NCBI RefSeq assembly: GCF_016909125.1
Contig: NZ_JAFBFD010000002.1
Coordinates: 1-64,000 of the forward strand
Source: Enterococcus lemanii
GTDB lineage: Bacteria > Bacillota > Bacilli > Lactobacillales > Enterococcaceae
Direction of reading: 5' to 3'
Length of the DNA: 64,000 nucleotides
Below, piece after piece: positions 18,010 to 27,536 of this stretch. Position 1 is the stretch's first letter. Each line of letters begins with the position of its first letter. Both the position numbers and the translations under genes were made by a program. Under the pieces are notes generated by a model that saw only the letters and a list, made by a program, of their open reading frames with translations, was not told the origin of the DNA and made no database searches.

Positions 18010-18864
18010 ATGAAAAAGATTTTATCATTTGGTTTATCAGCCATTGCTTTATTGGTTTTAGTAACAGGTTGTAGCAGTAAAACAGGAGAAAGCACTGCAA
18101 AAGACAGCACGACAAAAGAACGAGTAACGGTTAAGTTAGGTTTGATCGGAGCGGACACCGACGTTTGGGATGACGTACAAGCGCGTTTAAAAGACGAGGG
18201 CATTGATTTAGAATATGTGAAGTTTACCGAATATAGTCAACCCAACACCGCGTTAGCCAATGGCGATATCGACTTAAACTCGTTTCAACATCAATATTTT
18301 TTAGATAATTTCAATGCCGAACATGGCACAGAGATTGTTTCAATTGGGAATACCGTCAATGCGCCGTTAGGAATTTATTCTGACAAAATGAAAGACGTCA
18401 AAGAATTAAAAGAAGGCGATCAAGTGGCGATTCCAAATGACGTGACGAACGGTGGTCGAGCATTACTGTTATTACAAACAGCCGGCTTAATTAAAGTTAA
18501 TCCAGATAAAGCCCAAGCACCAACCGTTTCAGATATTACAGAAAATAAACTAAACTTAGAAATCGTCGAACTGGAAGCGTCACAAACAGCACGTGCGCTA
18601 CAAGACGTTGCCGCTTCTGTGATTAACAGCGGCATGGCAGTCGATGCTGGTTTTGTACCAACGACCGACGCGATTTATTTAGAACCAGTTGACGATACTT
18701 CTCGTCCATATGTAAATATTATTGCGGCTCGTAAAGAAGACGCCGACAATGAAGTCTATCAAAAAGTAGTAGCTGCTTATCAAACAGACGAAACGATTAA
18801 AGTAATTGAAGCAACATCAAAAGGTTCAAGTATTCCAGCTTGGGCAACATTTGGTACAAAATAA
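18010..18864 (+). CDS. metQ: Methionine-binding lipoprotein MetQ
   Basis: Extracellular solute-binding lipoprotein of the NlpA/MetQ family, 284 residues. A lipoprotein signal (LLVLVTGCSSK) puts the lipid-modified Cys near residue 21. Family features include VKLGLIGADTDVWDDVQ, DLNSFQHQYFLDNF and AIPNDVTNGGRALLLLQ. ATG 18004 is only 2 nt from the AGGGGG site; ATG 18010 is better spaced. It delivers methionine to MetNI. Confidence 0.95.
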   Translation: MKKILSFGLSAIALLVLVTGCSSKTGESTAKDSTTKERVTVKLGLIGADTDVWDDVQARLKDEGIDLEYVKFTEYSQPNTALANGDIDLNSFQHQYFLDNFNAEHGTEIVSIGNTVNAPLGIYSDKMKDVKELKEGDQVAIPNDVTNGGRALLLLQTAGLIKVNPDKAQAPTVSDITENKLNLEIVELEASQTARALQDVAASVINSGMAVDAGFVPTTDAIYLEPVDDTSRPYVNIIAARKEDADNEVYQKVVAAYQTDETIKVIEATSKGSSIPAWATFGTK

Positions 18865-18911
18865 ACATAAATTTCAATAAAAAGGTTATTTCAAAAAAAG
18901 GAGCGATTGGT

Positions 18912-20123
18912 ATGACTGTAACAACCCAAACAAAACATGAAGTGATTGAAAAATTTATCGAGGAACGTTTACCCCAGTACCAAGCGTTAGCCATCGATAT
19001 TCATGAGCATCCCGAAGTGAGTAACTACGAGGTTTATTCATCGGATGTATTAGTGACGCAATTATTAAAAGAAGGATTTAATGTCACGCTTGATGTGGCC
19101 GGTCACCATACTGGGTTTGATGCCCGCTATCAAAGTACAAAACCTGGTCCAACTTTAGCTTTTCTAGCAGAATATGACGCACTACCAGGCATTGGTCATG
19201 CTTGTGGACATAACTTATTTGGGACGTATTCAGCATTAGCAGCGAGTGCCTTAAAACAAGTCATCGATGAAGTTGGTGGTGAAATTCGCGTTTATGGGAC
19301 ACCTGGTGAAGAAGGGGGCGAAAATGGTTCGGCAAAAGGCAGTTTTGTTCGGGAAGGCTTTTTTAACGATGTCGATGCTGCTTTATGTATTCATCCAGGC
19401 CATCGCTACACCAAAACATCGACCGGTTTAGCCAACGATCCTGTCGATATTAAATTTTATGGCGTGGCTAGTCATGCAGCAGCCGCACCAGAAAAAGGGA
19501 TTAATGCCTTAGAAGCCATTATCCAAGTTTTTAACGGCATCAATGCGTTACGCTTGCATTTGCCAAAAGACGTTAACATTCATGGCGTCATTACCAACGG
19601 GGGGGTCGCGGCCAACGTGATTCCTGAATTTGCTTCGGCCCGTTTTTACTTACGAGCAGCCAATCGCGCGACGTTAAATGACATCTATGCGAAAGTGGAA
19701 AACATCGTAAAAGGAGCAGCTTTAGCGACCGGTGCGACTTATGAGTTTGGCTTATTCCAAAATGCGGTCGATGATATTATTGTGACCGATTCTTTTGACG
19801 AACTATTTTTGAGTCATGCGGCATCGTCTGGCGTACCAGCTGATGAGATTGTTGAGGCGAAAAAACAAAGCCTAGGCTCTTCAGATGTCGGTAATGTCAG
19901 TCAAGTGATTCCAACGATTCAGCCGACCGTCTCGATTTCCGATGAATACATCGCTGGGCATTCAATTGAATTTAAAGCCGCCGCTCGTAGCGAAAAAGGC
20001 TTAAATTCAATTGGGATCGCCGCGCAACTATTGGCCAAAACAGCCCTAGATTTAATTGAGCAACCCGATCTGTTGGAAAAAATTAAACAGGACCATCAGG
20101 TTAGTTTAGCAAAAGGCAATTAA
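18912..20123 (+). CDS. M20 family amidohydrolase (N-acyl-amino acid deacylase type)
   Basis: A 403-residue cytoplasmic metallopeptidase-fold enzyme. Metal-site motifs are visible: EYDALPGIGHACGHNLFGTY, GTPGEEGGENGSAKG, and a C-terminal AGHSIEFKAAA. The dimerisation domain spans about residues 185-300. It resembles AbgB/aminoacylase-like members of M20D. The frame is open upstream into metQ, but AAAAAGGAGCG fixes the start at ATG 18912. Its position as fourth gene of the met operon suggests it releases methionine from N-acyl-methionine or a related imported conjugate. Confidence 0.88.
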   Translation: MTVTTQTKHEVIEKFIEERLPQYQALAIDIHEHPEVSNYEVYSSDVLVTQLLKEGFNVTLDVAGHHTGFDARYQSTKPGPTLAFLAEYDALPGIGHACGHNLFGTYSALAASALKQVIDEVGGEIRVYGTPGEEGGENGSAKGSFVREGFFNDVDAALCIHPGHRYTKTSTGLANDPVDIKFYGVASHAAAAPEKGINALEAIIQVFNGINALRLHLPKDVNIHGVITNGGVAANVIPEFASARFYLRAANRATLNDIYAKVENIVKGAALATGATYEFGLFQNAVDDIIVTDSFDELFLSHAASSGVPADEIVEAKKQSLGSSDVGNVSQVIPTIQPTVSISDEYIAGHSIEFKAAARSEKGLNSIGIAAQLLAKTALDLIEQPDLLEKIKQDHQVSLAKGN

Positions 20124-20132
20124 TATTGTCTT

Positions 20133-20182
20133 AAAAAAACCATTTCTCTTCATTCTTTTAGAAATGAGAAATGGTTTTTTTG
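20133..20182 (+). terminator. Terminator of the metNIQ operon
   Basis: AAAAAAACCATTTCTC pairs with GAGAAATGGTTTTTTT around a 17-nt loop that itself can pair, then T residues. Confidence 0.9.
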
Positions 20183-20239
20183 CTATGTCTTTTTTGGACA
20201 AAGGTGAAAGAAGGCACTAAGCAGAATCACCAATCTTTT

Positions 20240-20254
20240 TTGAAAACGCTATCT
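20240..20254 (+). promoter_or_regulatory. cre site (CcpA operator) before the RidA-repeat gene
   Basis: TTGAAAACGCTATCT matches the cre consensus WTGNAANCGNWNNCW at every fixed position. A -10-like TATGCT follows at 20273-20278, so CcpA binding here would overlap the -35 region and repress in glucose. Confidence 0.7.
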
Positions 20255-20333
20255 TAATACGAGGAATCCTGTTATGCTAGGCCAGAAGTAAAAGTATCTT
20301 TTTACTAAAGTAATTAAAAAGGAGAATGTTTTG

Positions 20334-21614
20334 ATGAGTGGTTATAATACAGTTGTAGGAAGAAATACAAAGGGGGCACCCCAAGATCAGCATGCGTCAC
20401 AAACGGTCGCATTTTCACATTATAATAATTTTAGCGCCCAACTACCGCTTGATCCAGCTACCGGTTAATTAGTTGAAGGGGGCATTCAAGCGCAAGCCAA
20501 TCAATGTTTTGAAAACATTGCGGCGATTGTAGCTAGTTTAGATTATGTGATGACGGACGTGGTTCGTCTAAGCTTTTTTGTGAAAAACATTCAAGACGTT
20601 GATGCAATTGATATTGTTTTCGCATGCTTTTTCCCAACATATAAACCTGCTCGTACCATTGCCGTAGTTGACGCTTTACCAGTAGCAGGTGCTTTATTAC
20701 AAATTGATACGTTAATTACACATGGTGAAGGAACGATTCCAAACGCGCCACAAGCGGGTGATTTAATTAAATTAACCAATCAAACCACGCAAGCACCAGT
20801 TGATCCACTTGCTTCACAAACCGTGGCTTTTTCACACTATAATCATTTATCGGCGCAATTGCCAATTGATCCAAAAACAGGGCGCATTATAGCAGAAGGC
20901 GTAAAAGCGCAAACAAAACAAGTCTTAGAAAATATTAAACAAATCCTTCAGAGCATAGATGTGCCACTGGATGATATTGTGAAAACAACGATTTTTGTCA
21001 AAGATTTAGCAGATATGGCTGCCGTTAATGAGGTTTACTTAACGTTCTTCTCAGATTCAGCGATTGCTCGTGCCGTGAATTATTTACCGGCTCGTACGGT
21101 TTTCGAAGTGGCTGACTTACCACATGGTGCGTTGGTTCAAATTGAAGCAGTCGTTTCACATGGCGATGGCACACCACCACAAGCAATTGAAGATTGTCAT
21201 GGCATTGTGATTTGGGCAAATAATACACCCAAAGCCCCAATCGATCGTTATTCAACGCAAACCGTGGCTTTCTCCCACTACAATCACTTGTCGGCGCAAT
21301 TGCCAGTTGATGCGCAAACTGGTGAGCTAGTGGCAACCGATATCAAAACACAAGCGATTCAATGTTTCACCCACTTACAGTCAATCGTTGAAAGCATCGA
21401 CCATCAATTAGCAGACACCGTCAAAGTGAATATTTACGTGAAAGACTTAGCAGAAATGGCGATTGTTGACGAAGTTTATGCGAACTTCTTCCCAACCAAT
21501 CCCCCTGCAAGACGCATCGTTGGAGTAGCCAACTTACCAAAAGAAGCGCGCATCCAAGTCGACGCAATTATCGGGAATGCAGAAGGCACACCGGTTAAGT
21601 CAAAATCTTTATAA
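20334..21614 (+). pseudogene. Triple RidA-domain protein gene interrupted by one in-frame TAA
   Basis: With the stop read through, the frame encodes 426 residues made of three RidA (YjgF/YER057c/UK114) domains of about 142 residues, each opening with QTVAFSHYNxxSAQLPxD. RidA proteins hydrolyse reactive enamines/imines from PLP enzymes. A TAA at 20466-20468 falls in domain 1 after PLDPATG; the third repeat has GAG at the same place, so a single G-to-T change from GAA explains it. Domain 2 keeps the catalytic pair (ARTVFEV and IEAVV); domains 1 and 3 have Asp instead of the Glu. A GTG/ATG at 20547/20550 could restart translation without a visible ribosome binding site. Confidence 0.85.
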
Positions 21615-21678
21615 GCTCTCATCCTACATAGAATAAAAAACAAGAGCTATTTTTGACTAACTCGATGCCGAAATCGTC

Positions 21679-21742
21679 TTATTTGTTAATTGATACTCGT
21701 CATTCATTAGTTTTTAAAATAAATTGATTCATATTCTTTTAA
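21679..21742 (+). repeat. Dispersed repeat, copy 1 of 3
   Basis: This stretch, starting TTATTTGTTAATTGATACTC and ending near AAATTGATTCATATTCTTTT, is closely matched at 58823-58885 and, less completely, at 22881-22940. It lies in the gap between the RidA gene and the deformylase terminator. Probably the end of a mobile element. Confidence 0.65.
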
Positions 21743-21762
21743 AAACTGAAAAAATTCTGCAT

Positions 21763-21803
21763 AAAAAAATCCTCCAAGTAAACATATACTTAGAGGATTT
21801 TTT
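21763..21803 (-). terminator. Terminator of the deformylase gene (bidirectional look)
   Basis: AAAAAAATCCTC and GAGGATTTTTT form the stem with an internally pairing loop; T runs lie on both sides. It starts 2 nt beyond the def stop codon on the minus strand. Confidence 0.88.
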
Positions 21804-21804
21804 C

Positions 21805-22368
21805 TTATTCAATGACTAACACGTCTTGTTTTAACGCAAACGGATTTTCTTTGTTAATATGATCATAAAACATGACACCATTTAAATGATCAATTTCATG
21901 TTGCACGACAATCGCGCTGTAGTTTTTAAAGCGCGCTTTTTTCGTTTCACCGGCTGCGTTTAAGTAACGAACCGTAATTCGAGCGGGTCGAACCACGTAG
22001 CCCGGTACATCGCGGTCCACGGACAAACAACCTTCGCCATCACCCAAACAAGCTTCTTGGACAGAATGACTAACAATTTTAGGATTGTACATCACTTCTT
22101 TTAATAGTGGCTCAGGTTTTTCTGGATTGTCACTTGGTACTAAGACCGCGATCACGCGTTTTAAGACATCTAATTGTGGTGCGGCTAGACCAACCCCACC
22201 TCGCAAATCGAGTTCTTCAGCTTTGACTGGGTCTTGGCTATTTTCTAAAAAGGTCATCATCTCTTGACCAAGTTGTACATCTTCTTCGCTCAAAGGAAAA
22301 ACAACTTCTGCTGCGGTTTCACGTAAAGTTGGGTTGCCTTCGCGAATAATATCTTTCATGGTAATCAT
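21805..22368 (-). CDS. def: Peptide deformylase
   Basis: Removes the formyl group from nascent proteins; metal-dependent (usually Fe2+). The 187-residue protein has all three motifs: [14 protein letters not shown] and QHEIDHLNG, and the insertion-containing length of the Gram-positive type 2 enzymes. The start MITMKD is the same as I recall for enterococcal homologues; the AAAGGGG site is 12 nt upstream, so ATG 22359 is a possible alternative. It is a single-gene unit. Confidence 0.96.
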   Translation of the reverse strand: MITMKDIIREGNPTLRETAAEVVFPLSEEDVQLGQEMMTFLENSQDPVKAEELDLRGGVGLAAPQLDVLKRVIAVLVPSDNPEKPEPLLKEVMYNPKIVSHSVQEACLGDGEGCLSVDRDVPGYVVRPARITVRYLNAAGETKKARFKNYSAIVVQHEIDHLNGVMFYDHINKENPFALKQDVLVIE

Positions 22369-23140
22369 CGATAGATTACGCCCCTTTCACTCATCCTATC
22401 GTTAAATAAAAACGACTTTCCAAGAGTTAGTTTAACATAAAAGTAAGAAAAACAAAGTATGAGAAACTAAAAAATGTTGCTTTATTTAAAATTTAAGAAA
22501 AGAAGGGGAGATGAGTGTTGCTAACACGCGTTTCTTTATGAAAAAGAAGTTGGCGAGGTGAACATCACTGGCTATCGTCCAGGTGCTTTTCTAGTATTCC
22601 GAGCAACTAAATGTTCCAATTACAATTTTATCTATTCTCTTTGAATCGTATAATTCTTTTGTTTTTTGTTTGCTGATTTTTTTTCAACTTTTGCTAACTC
22701 AATTTGGTCGTTAACCCCAATTTATTTTCTAAAAACATGGTAATACCCCTCTACTTTTTGACATCAGTTAATGAAACATTCATAACCTGATTGTATTCGC
22801 GTTTTTTATTCGCGTCAAAACTTTTGAATTATTAAGTTTTGGCTGTGTTTGATGTTATATTTAGATGTCATTGTTGGCTTCTATTTGTTAATCGATACTT
22901 ATCACTCATTATTTTTTTATCAAATGATAATTCTTCAAAAAATTCAAAAAAAAAAGCGCTGACCCAGGGGATGACCTTTTTTTAGAAAATTCTATCCATT
23001 TTTCATTATATTTATCTTTCTATTATTTTACATTAATCTGCAATTAGGGTTCTTTAGATTAATAAAAATCAATAGACTAATAGATTTCTACTGTATAATG
23101 TCAATAGGTTTTCATTTGTTTCGTAAGGAGATGGTTCATA
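22369..23140. other. 772-nt gene-free region, AT-rich, with one dispersed repeat
   Basis: No credible gene or RNA is seen. It contains repeat copy 2 of 3 at 22881-22940 (CTATTTGTTAATCGATACTT), and a possible -10 TATAAT at 23094-23099 for the next gene. Base composition is clearly more AT-rich than the flanking operons, consistent with a past insertion or decay site. Confidence 0.5.
22881..22940 (+). repeat. Dispersed repeat, copy 2 of 3
   Basis: CTATTTGTTAATCGATACTT followed by ATCACTCATT matches the cores at 21679 and 58823. The right half has diverged (CAAATGATAATTCTTC here). Confidence 0.6.
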
Positions 23141-23647
23141 GTGGACAAAAGAAGAGAATATATTATTAATATATTGGCCAATAAATATTATTGTTTTTTA
23201 AATACGCTCGATTTTAATGATATGCTTTTTATGAAAGGAATTCATGAAGGAAAAGGTAAGTTTCTTGCTAACCTCCATATTTATTTAGCGACAAAAGACT
23301 TACCAGTAAAGTGGAACGACAAGCGCTATTCAACTGACTATGTTACTCCTGCTGCATTAAAAGTATTAAAGACTAACAGGGTATCAGGCTTAGAATACGA
23401 ACATGTTATACCTAAGAAAAAATACATACAAGACATTTGCGAACAAAAAGCAAAAGACGGGACTTTAACAGAGGATTTTATCAGGAGTTTATTAGATCGA
23501 TATTTATGGACAGCGACAGTAACTTCACAAGAACATAAATCATTGCCTAGGAGGATGCCGTTAAATTGGGATCAAGAAAACATTAAAGCTAGATATGAAG
23601 AAGCTGGTATTAACCTCGAACCTCACGAGCGATCCTATATTAGATAA
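23141..23647 (+). CDS. Orphan protein of unknown function with HNH-like motifs
   Basis: A 168-residue protein starting at GTG 23141 after AAGGAG. I do not recognise a named family. The motif LEYEHVIPKKKYIQ (residues about 84-97) resembles the first His-containing strand of HNH nucleases, and WTATVTSQEHKSLPRRMP plus KARYEEAGINL resemble the end of HNH-like proteins in which a later residue completes the metal site. It stands alone in an AT-rich region next to a dispersed repeat, which suggests acquisition. It might be a nuclease or toxin-like effector, but that is a guess. Confidence 0.55.
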   Translation: MDKRREYIINILANKYYCFLNTLDFNDMLFMKGIHEGKGKFLANLHIYLATKDLPVKWNDKRYSTDYVTPAALKVLKTNRVSGLEYEHVIPKKKYIQDICEQKAKDGTLTEDFIRSLLDRYLWTATVTSQEHKSLPRRMPLNWDQENIKARYEEAGINLEPHERSYIR

Positions 23648-23803
23648 CGCTAGTGATGCGCAGAAGATATTTTATAATTAACCACTAGTGAATGGTTTCG
23701 TATTCCTCTGTTAAATAGTGATTATTTAACAAGGGATATATATATCTTTATTTTTTTATATCTTTTATAATAGAAGGCAAAAGAGGGAAAAGTAGGTGAA
23801 AAA

Positions 23804-25522
23804 GTGGTAAGACAATTGCTAAACGTGCAACTCAATGGTTTTTTAAAACTGGGTCGCTTTATGAGTCGTATACTAATGCCCAACCTAAGTGTCTTTTTAG
23901 CTTGGGGACTTTTAAATCTGCTGCTACCTTTAACAACAGGGGCTTTTCATGACCGGTTAATCCAAATTGATCAAATGATGGTTTATCTTTTACTGCCGAT
24001 TTTACTAGGTTATAGTGGCGCCAAATTAATCCACGCACGAGCAGGTGTGGTCGGTGGGATGGCAACACTGGGGGTGATTGCGAGTGCGACGATTCCTCAA
24101 ATGTTGGGTGCCTTAATGATAGGGCCACTAACTGGTTATGCTTTACGGCTTTTTGATCGCAAAGTTTTGCCAAAAATAAAACCTGGTTATGAAATGCTCG
24201 TCCATAATTTATCAGCCGGAAGTCTAGGAGCTCTTTTTTGTTGTTTCGGTCTCTTTGTCGTTGGCCCTTTTGTTACGCAGATGAGCTATTTTGAAGGTCT
24301 TTTTGTGACAAAGCTAGTTCAATTAAACTTATTGCCACTCATTCATGTTGTGCTTGAGCCATTAAAAATTTTATTTTTAAACAATACGATTAATCATGGG
24401 ATTTTGACCCCATTAGGATTAGAAATTGCGACCCAAAAAGGGACTTCGCTACTATTTTTACTTGAAGTTAATCCAGGTCCTGGTCTTGGGGTTTTACTGG
24501 CCTTTGTTTTTTTTGGACCAAAAAAATTACGAGGCCACGCGAGTAGTGGGCTACTCATTCAAGGCGTGGGCGGTTTACATGAAATTTATTTTCCTTTTGT
24601 TTGGTTAAATCCGTGGCTTTTTTTAGCCGTGATTTTAGGTGGCATGAGTGGGACGTTTGTTTTCCAATTTTTACAAGTCGGTTTAACCGCTCCGGTCTCA
24701 CCAGGATCGGTCATTATGATTTTATTAAATGCACCTGCTACAATGGTGGGTGGTGTCTTTCTAGGGATGGGGGTCAGCTTGTTTGTTTCTTTTTTGATTG
24801 CTAGTTTAGCTTTACAACAAAAAATCTTGCTGACAGAAGAAAGTATAAAGGAGATTCAAGTGGAAAAAGTTAAAAAAATTATCTTTGCTTGTGAAGCAGG
24901 GATGGGTTCGAGTGCGATGGGAGCAAGTTTATTAAAAAAAGAATTAGCGAAAGCTCGGCTAAATTTACCGGTAAGTCATTTCGCACTACAACAAGTCCCA
25001 AACGATGAAAATAGCTTAATTGTTGTCCAAAAAGAATTATTGCAACAAGCGCAAAAACAAGCCCCGCAAGCCCAAATTTATCCGATTCAACAATTTCTTG
25101 ATGAAGCGACGTACCAAGCCCTCGTTAGCCAGTGGGAGGCGCCAATCATCCACGAAGAACGGGACCGGTCAAAAGAAAAGACAGTGGTTGATTTGACGAC
25201 AACATTTCCTTATCAAAAAGTTGTTTTTCTTTATGAAGCACCCAAAAGAGGGACGCAAACGATCGCGGTTGATTTTATGCAAAAAGCGGCTAAAAAAACG
25301 GGGTACCAAGGAACGATTATGAAAAGTGCGACGATTCCTTCCCCACTTGAGCCAACAACATTGCTTGTTTTAACGAAAGACTACTTGACACAAGTGAATT
25401 TACCAAAGGGCACAACGTATTTACTCATTAAAGATTATGCCCAGACATCACAATATGAAAAATGGTTGAAAGGGGAGGATTTGCATGTTCTTGTCGCAAA
25501 GAGAAGCGACGATTTTAAGTGA
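23804..25522 (+). CDS. Mannitol-type PTS transporter subunit IICB (paralogue 1)
   Basis: A 572-residue hexitol permease. Residues about 15-340 are the IIC membrane domain with the mannitol-family GGLHEIYFPF and NHGILTPLG motifs. The IIB domain follows with active-site Cys363 in IFACEAGMGSSAMGAS. A further 100 residues resemble a second IIB domain lacking the cysteine (VVFLYEAPKRGTQTIAVDF). Start is GTG 23804 after GTAGGTG. Its end overlaps the MtlR gene by 38 nt. It may carry mannitol or a related hexitol. Confidence 0.88.
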   Translation: MVRQLLNVQLNGFLKLGRFMSRILMPNLSVFLAWGLLNLLLPLTTGAFHDRLIQIDQMMVYLLLPILLGYSGAKLIHARAGVVGGMATLGVIASATIPQMLGALMIGPLTGYALRLFDRKVLPKIKPGYEMLVHNLSAGSLGALFCCFGLFVVGPFVTQMSYFEGLFVTKLVQLNLLPLIHVVLEPLKILFLNNTINHGILTPLGLEIATQKGTSLLFLLEVNPGPGLGVLLAFVFFGPKKLRGHASSGLLIQGVGGLHEIYFPFVWLNPWLFLAVILGGMSGTFVFQFLQVGLTAPVSPGSVIMILLNAPATMVGGVFLGMGVSLFVSFLIASLALQQKILLTEESIKEIQVEKVKKIIFACEAGMGSSAMGASLLKKELAKARLNLPVSHFALQQVPNDENSLIVVQKELLQQAQKQAPQAQIYPIQQFLDEATYQALVSQWEAPIIHEERDRSKEKTVVDLTTTFPYQKVVFLYEAPKRGTQTIAVDFMQKAAKKTGYQGTIMKSATIPSPLEPTTLLVLTKDYLTQVNLPKGTTYLLIKDYAQTSQYEKWLKGEDLHVLVAKRSDDFK

Positions 25523-27536
25523 ATTATTACAACGCCAACAAGCTTTATCACTGGATGAAATGATGCAACTATTAAAAGTGAGTAAGCGTACCGTATATCG
25601 GGAAGTTGCTAATTTAGAAGCTTCTTTAGAAGAAGTCGGGGCCCAGTTAGACCGTGTTACGCGTGGCCGCTTTGTTTTAGTCGCAGACGAAGAAACACGC
25701 CAAAAATTGATGGAAGACCTTGGCTTGCAGACGGATTTTCAAGCGCTTTCGACGCAAGAACGGCAACATGCCATCTTATTAAAATTATTGGTGCACCAAG
25801 AACCACTGCCACTAAGTTTCTTTTTAGAAGAGTTTTTAATCAGTAATACGACTTTTTTTGCTGATATTAAGCAACTAGAAAAACGCATGTCGCATTTGCC
25901 ACTGGCGATTACCCGTAACCGCGGCTATCAAATCGTAGGCCCCGAAAGTCAAAAGCGTTTACTCCTAGCCAATACGCTCGGATTGGAAATCAACGATTAT
26001 CAATTTTTTCATTTGGAACAAATTGAACAACAAGCCGATTATTTTTTACAATTTGTTGACCGGGTTCATCTAGACATTGCGCAACAAGCCGTTTTAGAAA
26101 TTTTAGAACCGAATTTAAGTAATTTAAGTGATCGAAAATTAAAGTTTTTAGTTTTAATGTTAGCGATTGGCATGGATCGCCTTTCACAAGGATTAACGCT
26201 AGGAGAAGATGAATATAGCCACAGTATGGATAAAAAATTCTTAACCCTGGCTAAAAAAATCTTTTTACAATTAGCCAATCAAACGAAGCAACTTTACAGC
26301 ATCAGTGAAATTTTATTTTTTGCCCAGTTGATTGATACCTTTTCAAGTTCTTATGAAGCCGATTTTTTTGAAGAAGATTTTGATTTAAAATTAGCTTTTC
26401 AAGTCAAGCAATTAATTGAAAAAATTAGCCATGAAGTCGAAGTCGATTTTTTTGAAGATAGCCAACTTTATAAAATGCTTTTAACGCATTTATCAGCGAC
26501 TTTGAGTCGAGGCATTTTGCGCGAGCCAGAGTTGAATAATCCCATTTTAGAAAAAGTCGTTAATCAATACCAAGAAGTCAGCCTCGCGATTCGTCAAGCA
26601 GTTCGTGAAGTTTTCCCAACGGTGGCTTTTTCAGAAGAAGAAGTCGCGTACTTGGTTTTACATTTTGCCAACTCATTAGAAAAAAGCCCGAAAATTATGG
26701 CGGTCGATATTGCTGGCATTTCGCCCAGTGGTCTTGCTTCCACCCGAATGCTGGAGCGACGCTTACGCAAAAATTTTCCGTTTATTCATACGGTGACCTT
26801 TTTTCGTGTGGCCGATTTAAAGAAAGTTGATTTGCTCAAAGATTACGATTTAGTATTATCTACCACTGTTTTACCTGGGTATCCAGGGAAATACTTACTC
26901 GTCTCTCCATTATTACTAGAAGAAGAGTTAGAGCAAATTCGCCAAGCGCTTCATGCTTTAAACTATCAAGAAAAAAGACTCCAAGTCGGTACGAAAACAA
27001 ATGAACCGACTCCTGAAAGTTATCAACATTTATTGGCGTTTCTCGCGCAAGTAGAACGCTTTTTAGCTCATTTTTTTATTAGTGAAATTAACAATCCCAA
27101 TGACCTTTCGCAAACACTCCAAGTTTGTTTGCAACAACTGGATACTAAAATAGTGACCGACGTCTTTAAAGTCAAAGAAAAATTGTGGCAACGACTACAC
27201 CAAGCGCCAATTGGCATTCCCAATACCCAAGTTGGTCTATTTCACGCGGCCGATTCAAGCGTGAAAGAACCACTTTTTGTCATTTTTGACTTAGTGACGC
27301 CATTAACTATTATGGGAATGGATAAGCAAGAGATGCCTTTGAAACGCCTGTTACTTATGCTTGCACCTTCGCCAATGGAAGAATCGACGAGTAAAATGTT
27401 AGGAAAAGTCAGTGGCGCGATAATCATGAATGATTTGAATTTGGAAATCTTTAATTCAGGCAATCAAGAAATTATTTACCAACTTCTGGCAAGCCTTTCA
27501 ATTGAAGAAATTCAAGGAGGGACACGTGATGTTTGA
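25485..27536 (+). CDS. mtlR: MtlR-type PRD transcriptional activator (BglG/MtlR family)
   Basis: A 683-residue regulator that is normally activated by PTS phosphorylation. Domains in order: N-terminal helix-turn-helix (LDEMMQLLKVSKRTVYREVA), a second winged helix, two PRDs (about residues 165-400), a IIB-Gat-like domain, and a C-terminal IIA-like domain (GIPNTQVGLFHAADS with a conserved His). In the IIB-like domain the usual active Cys position appears as Ser (AGISPSGLASTRML), so one regulatory phosphorylation may be lost. ATG 25485 has an AGGGGAGG site inside the IICB gene. Confidence 0.87.
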   Translation: MFLSQREATILSELLQRQQALSLDEMMQLLKVSKRTVYREVANLEASLEEVGAQLDRVTRGRFVLVADEETRQKLMEDLGLQTDFQALSTQERQHAILLKLLVHQEPLPLSFFLEEFLISNTTFFADIKQLEKRMSHLPLAITRNRGYQIVGPESQKRLLLANTLGLEINDYQFFHLEQIEQQADYFLQFVDRVHLDIAQQAVLEILEPNLSNLSDRKLKFLVLMLAIGMDRLSQGLTLGEDEYSHSMDKKFLTLAKKIFLQLANQTKQLYSISEILFFAQLIDTFSSSYEADFFEEDFDLKLAFQVKQLIEKISHEVEVDFFEDSQLYKMLLTHLSATLSRGILREPELNNPILEKVVNQYQEVSLAIRQAVREVFPTVAFSEEEVAYLVLHFANSLEKSPKIMAVDIAGISPSGLASTRMLERRLRKNFPFIHTVTFFRVADLKKVDLLKDYDLVLSTTVLPGYPGKYLLVSPLLLEEELEQIRQALHALNYQEKRLQVGTKTNEPTPESYQHLLAFLAQVERFLAHFFISEINNPNDLSQTLQVCLQQLDTKIVTDVFKVKEKLWQRLHQAPIGIPNTQVGLFHAADSSVKEPLFVIFDLVTPLTIMGMDKQEMPLKRLLLMLAPSPMEESTSKMLGKVSGAIIMNDLNLEIFNSGNQEIIYQLLASLSIEEIQGGTRDV

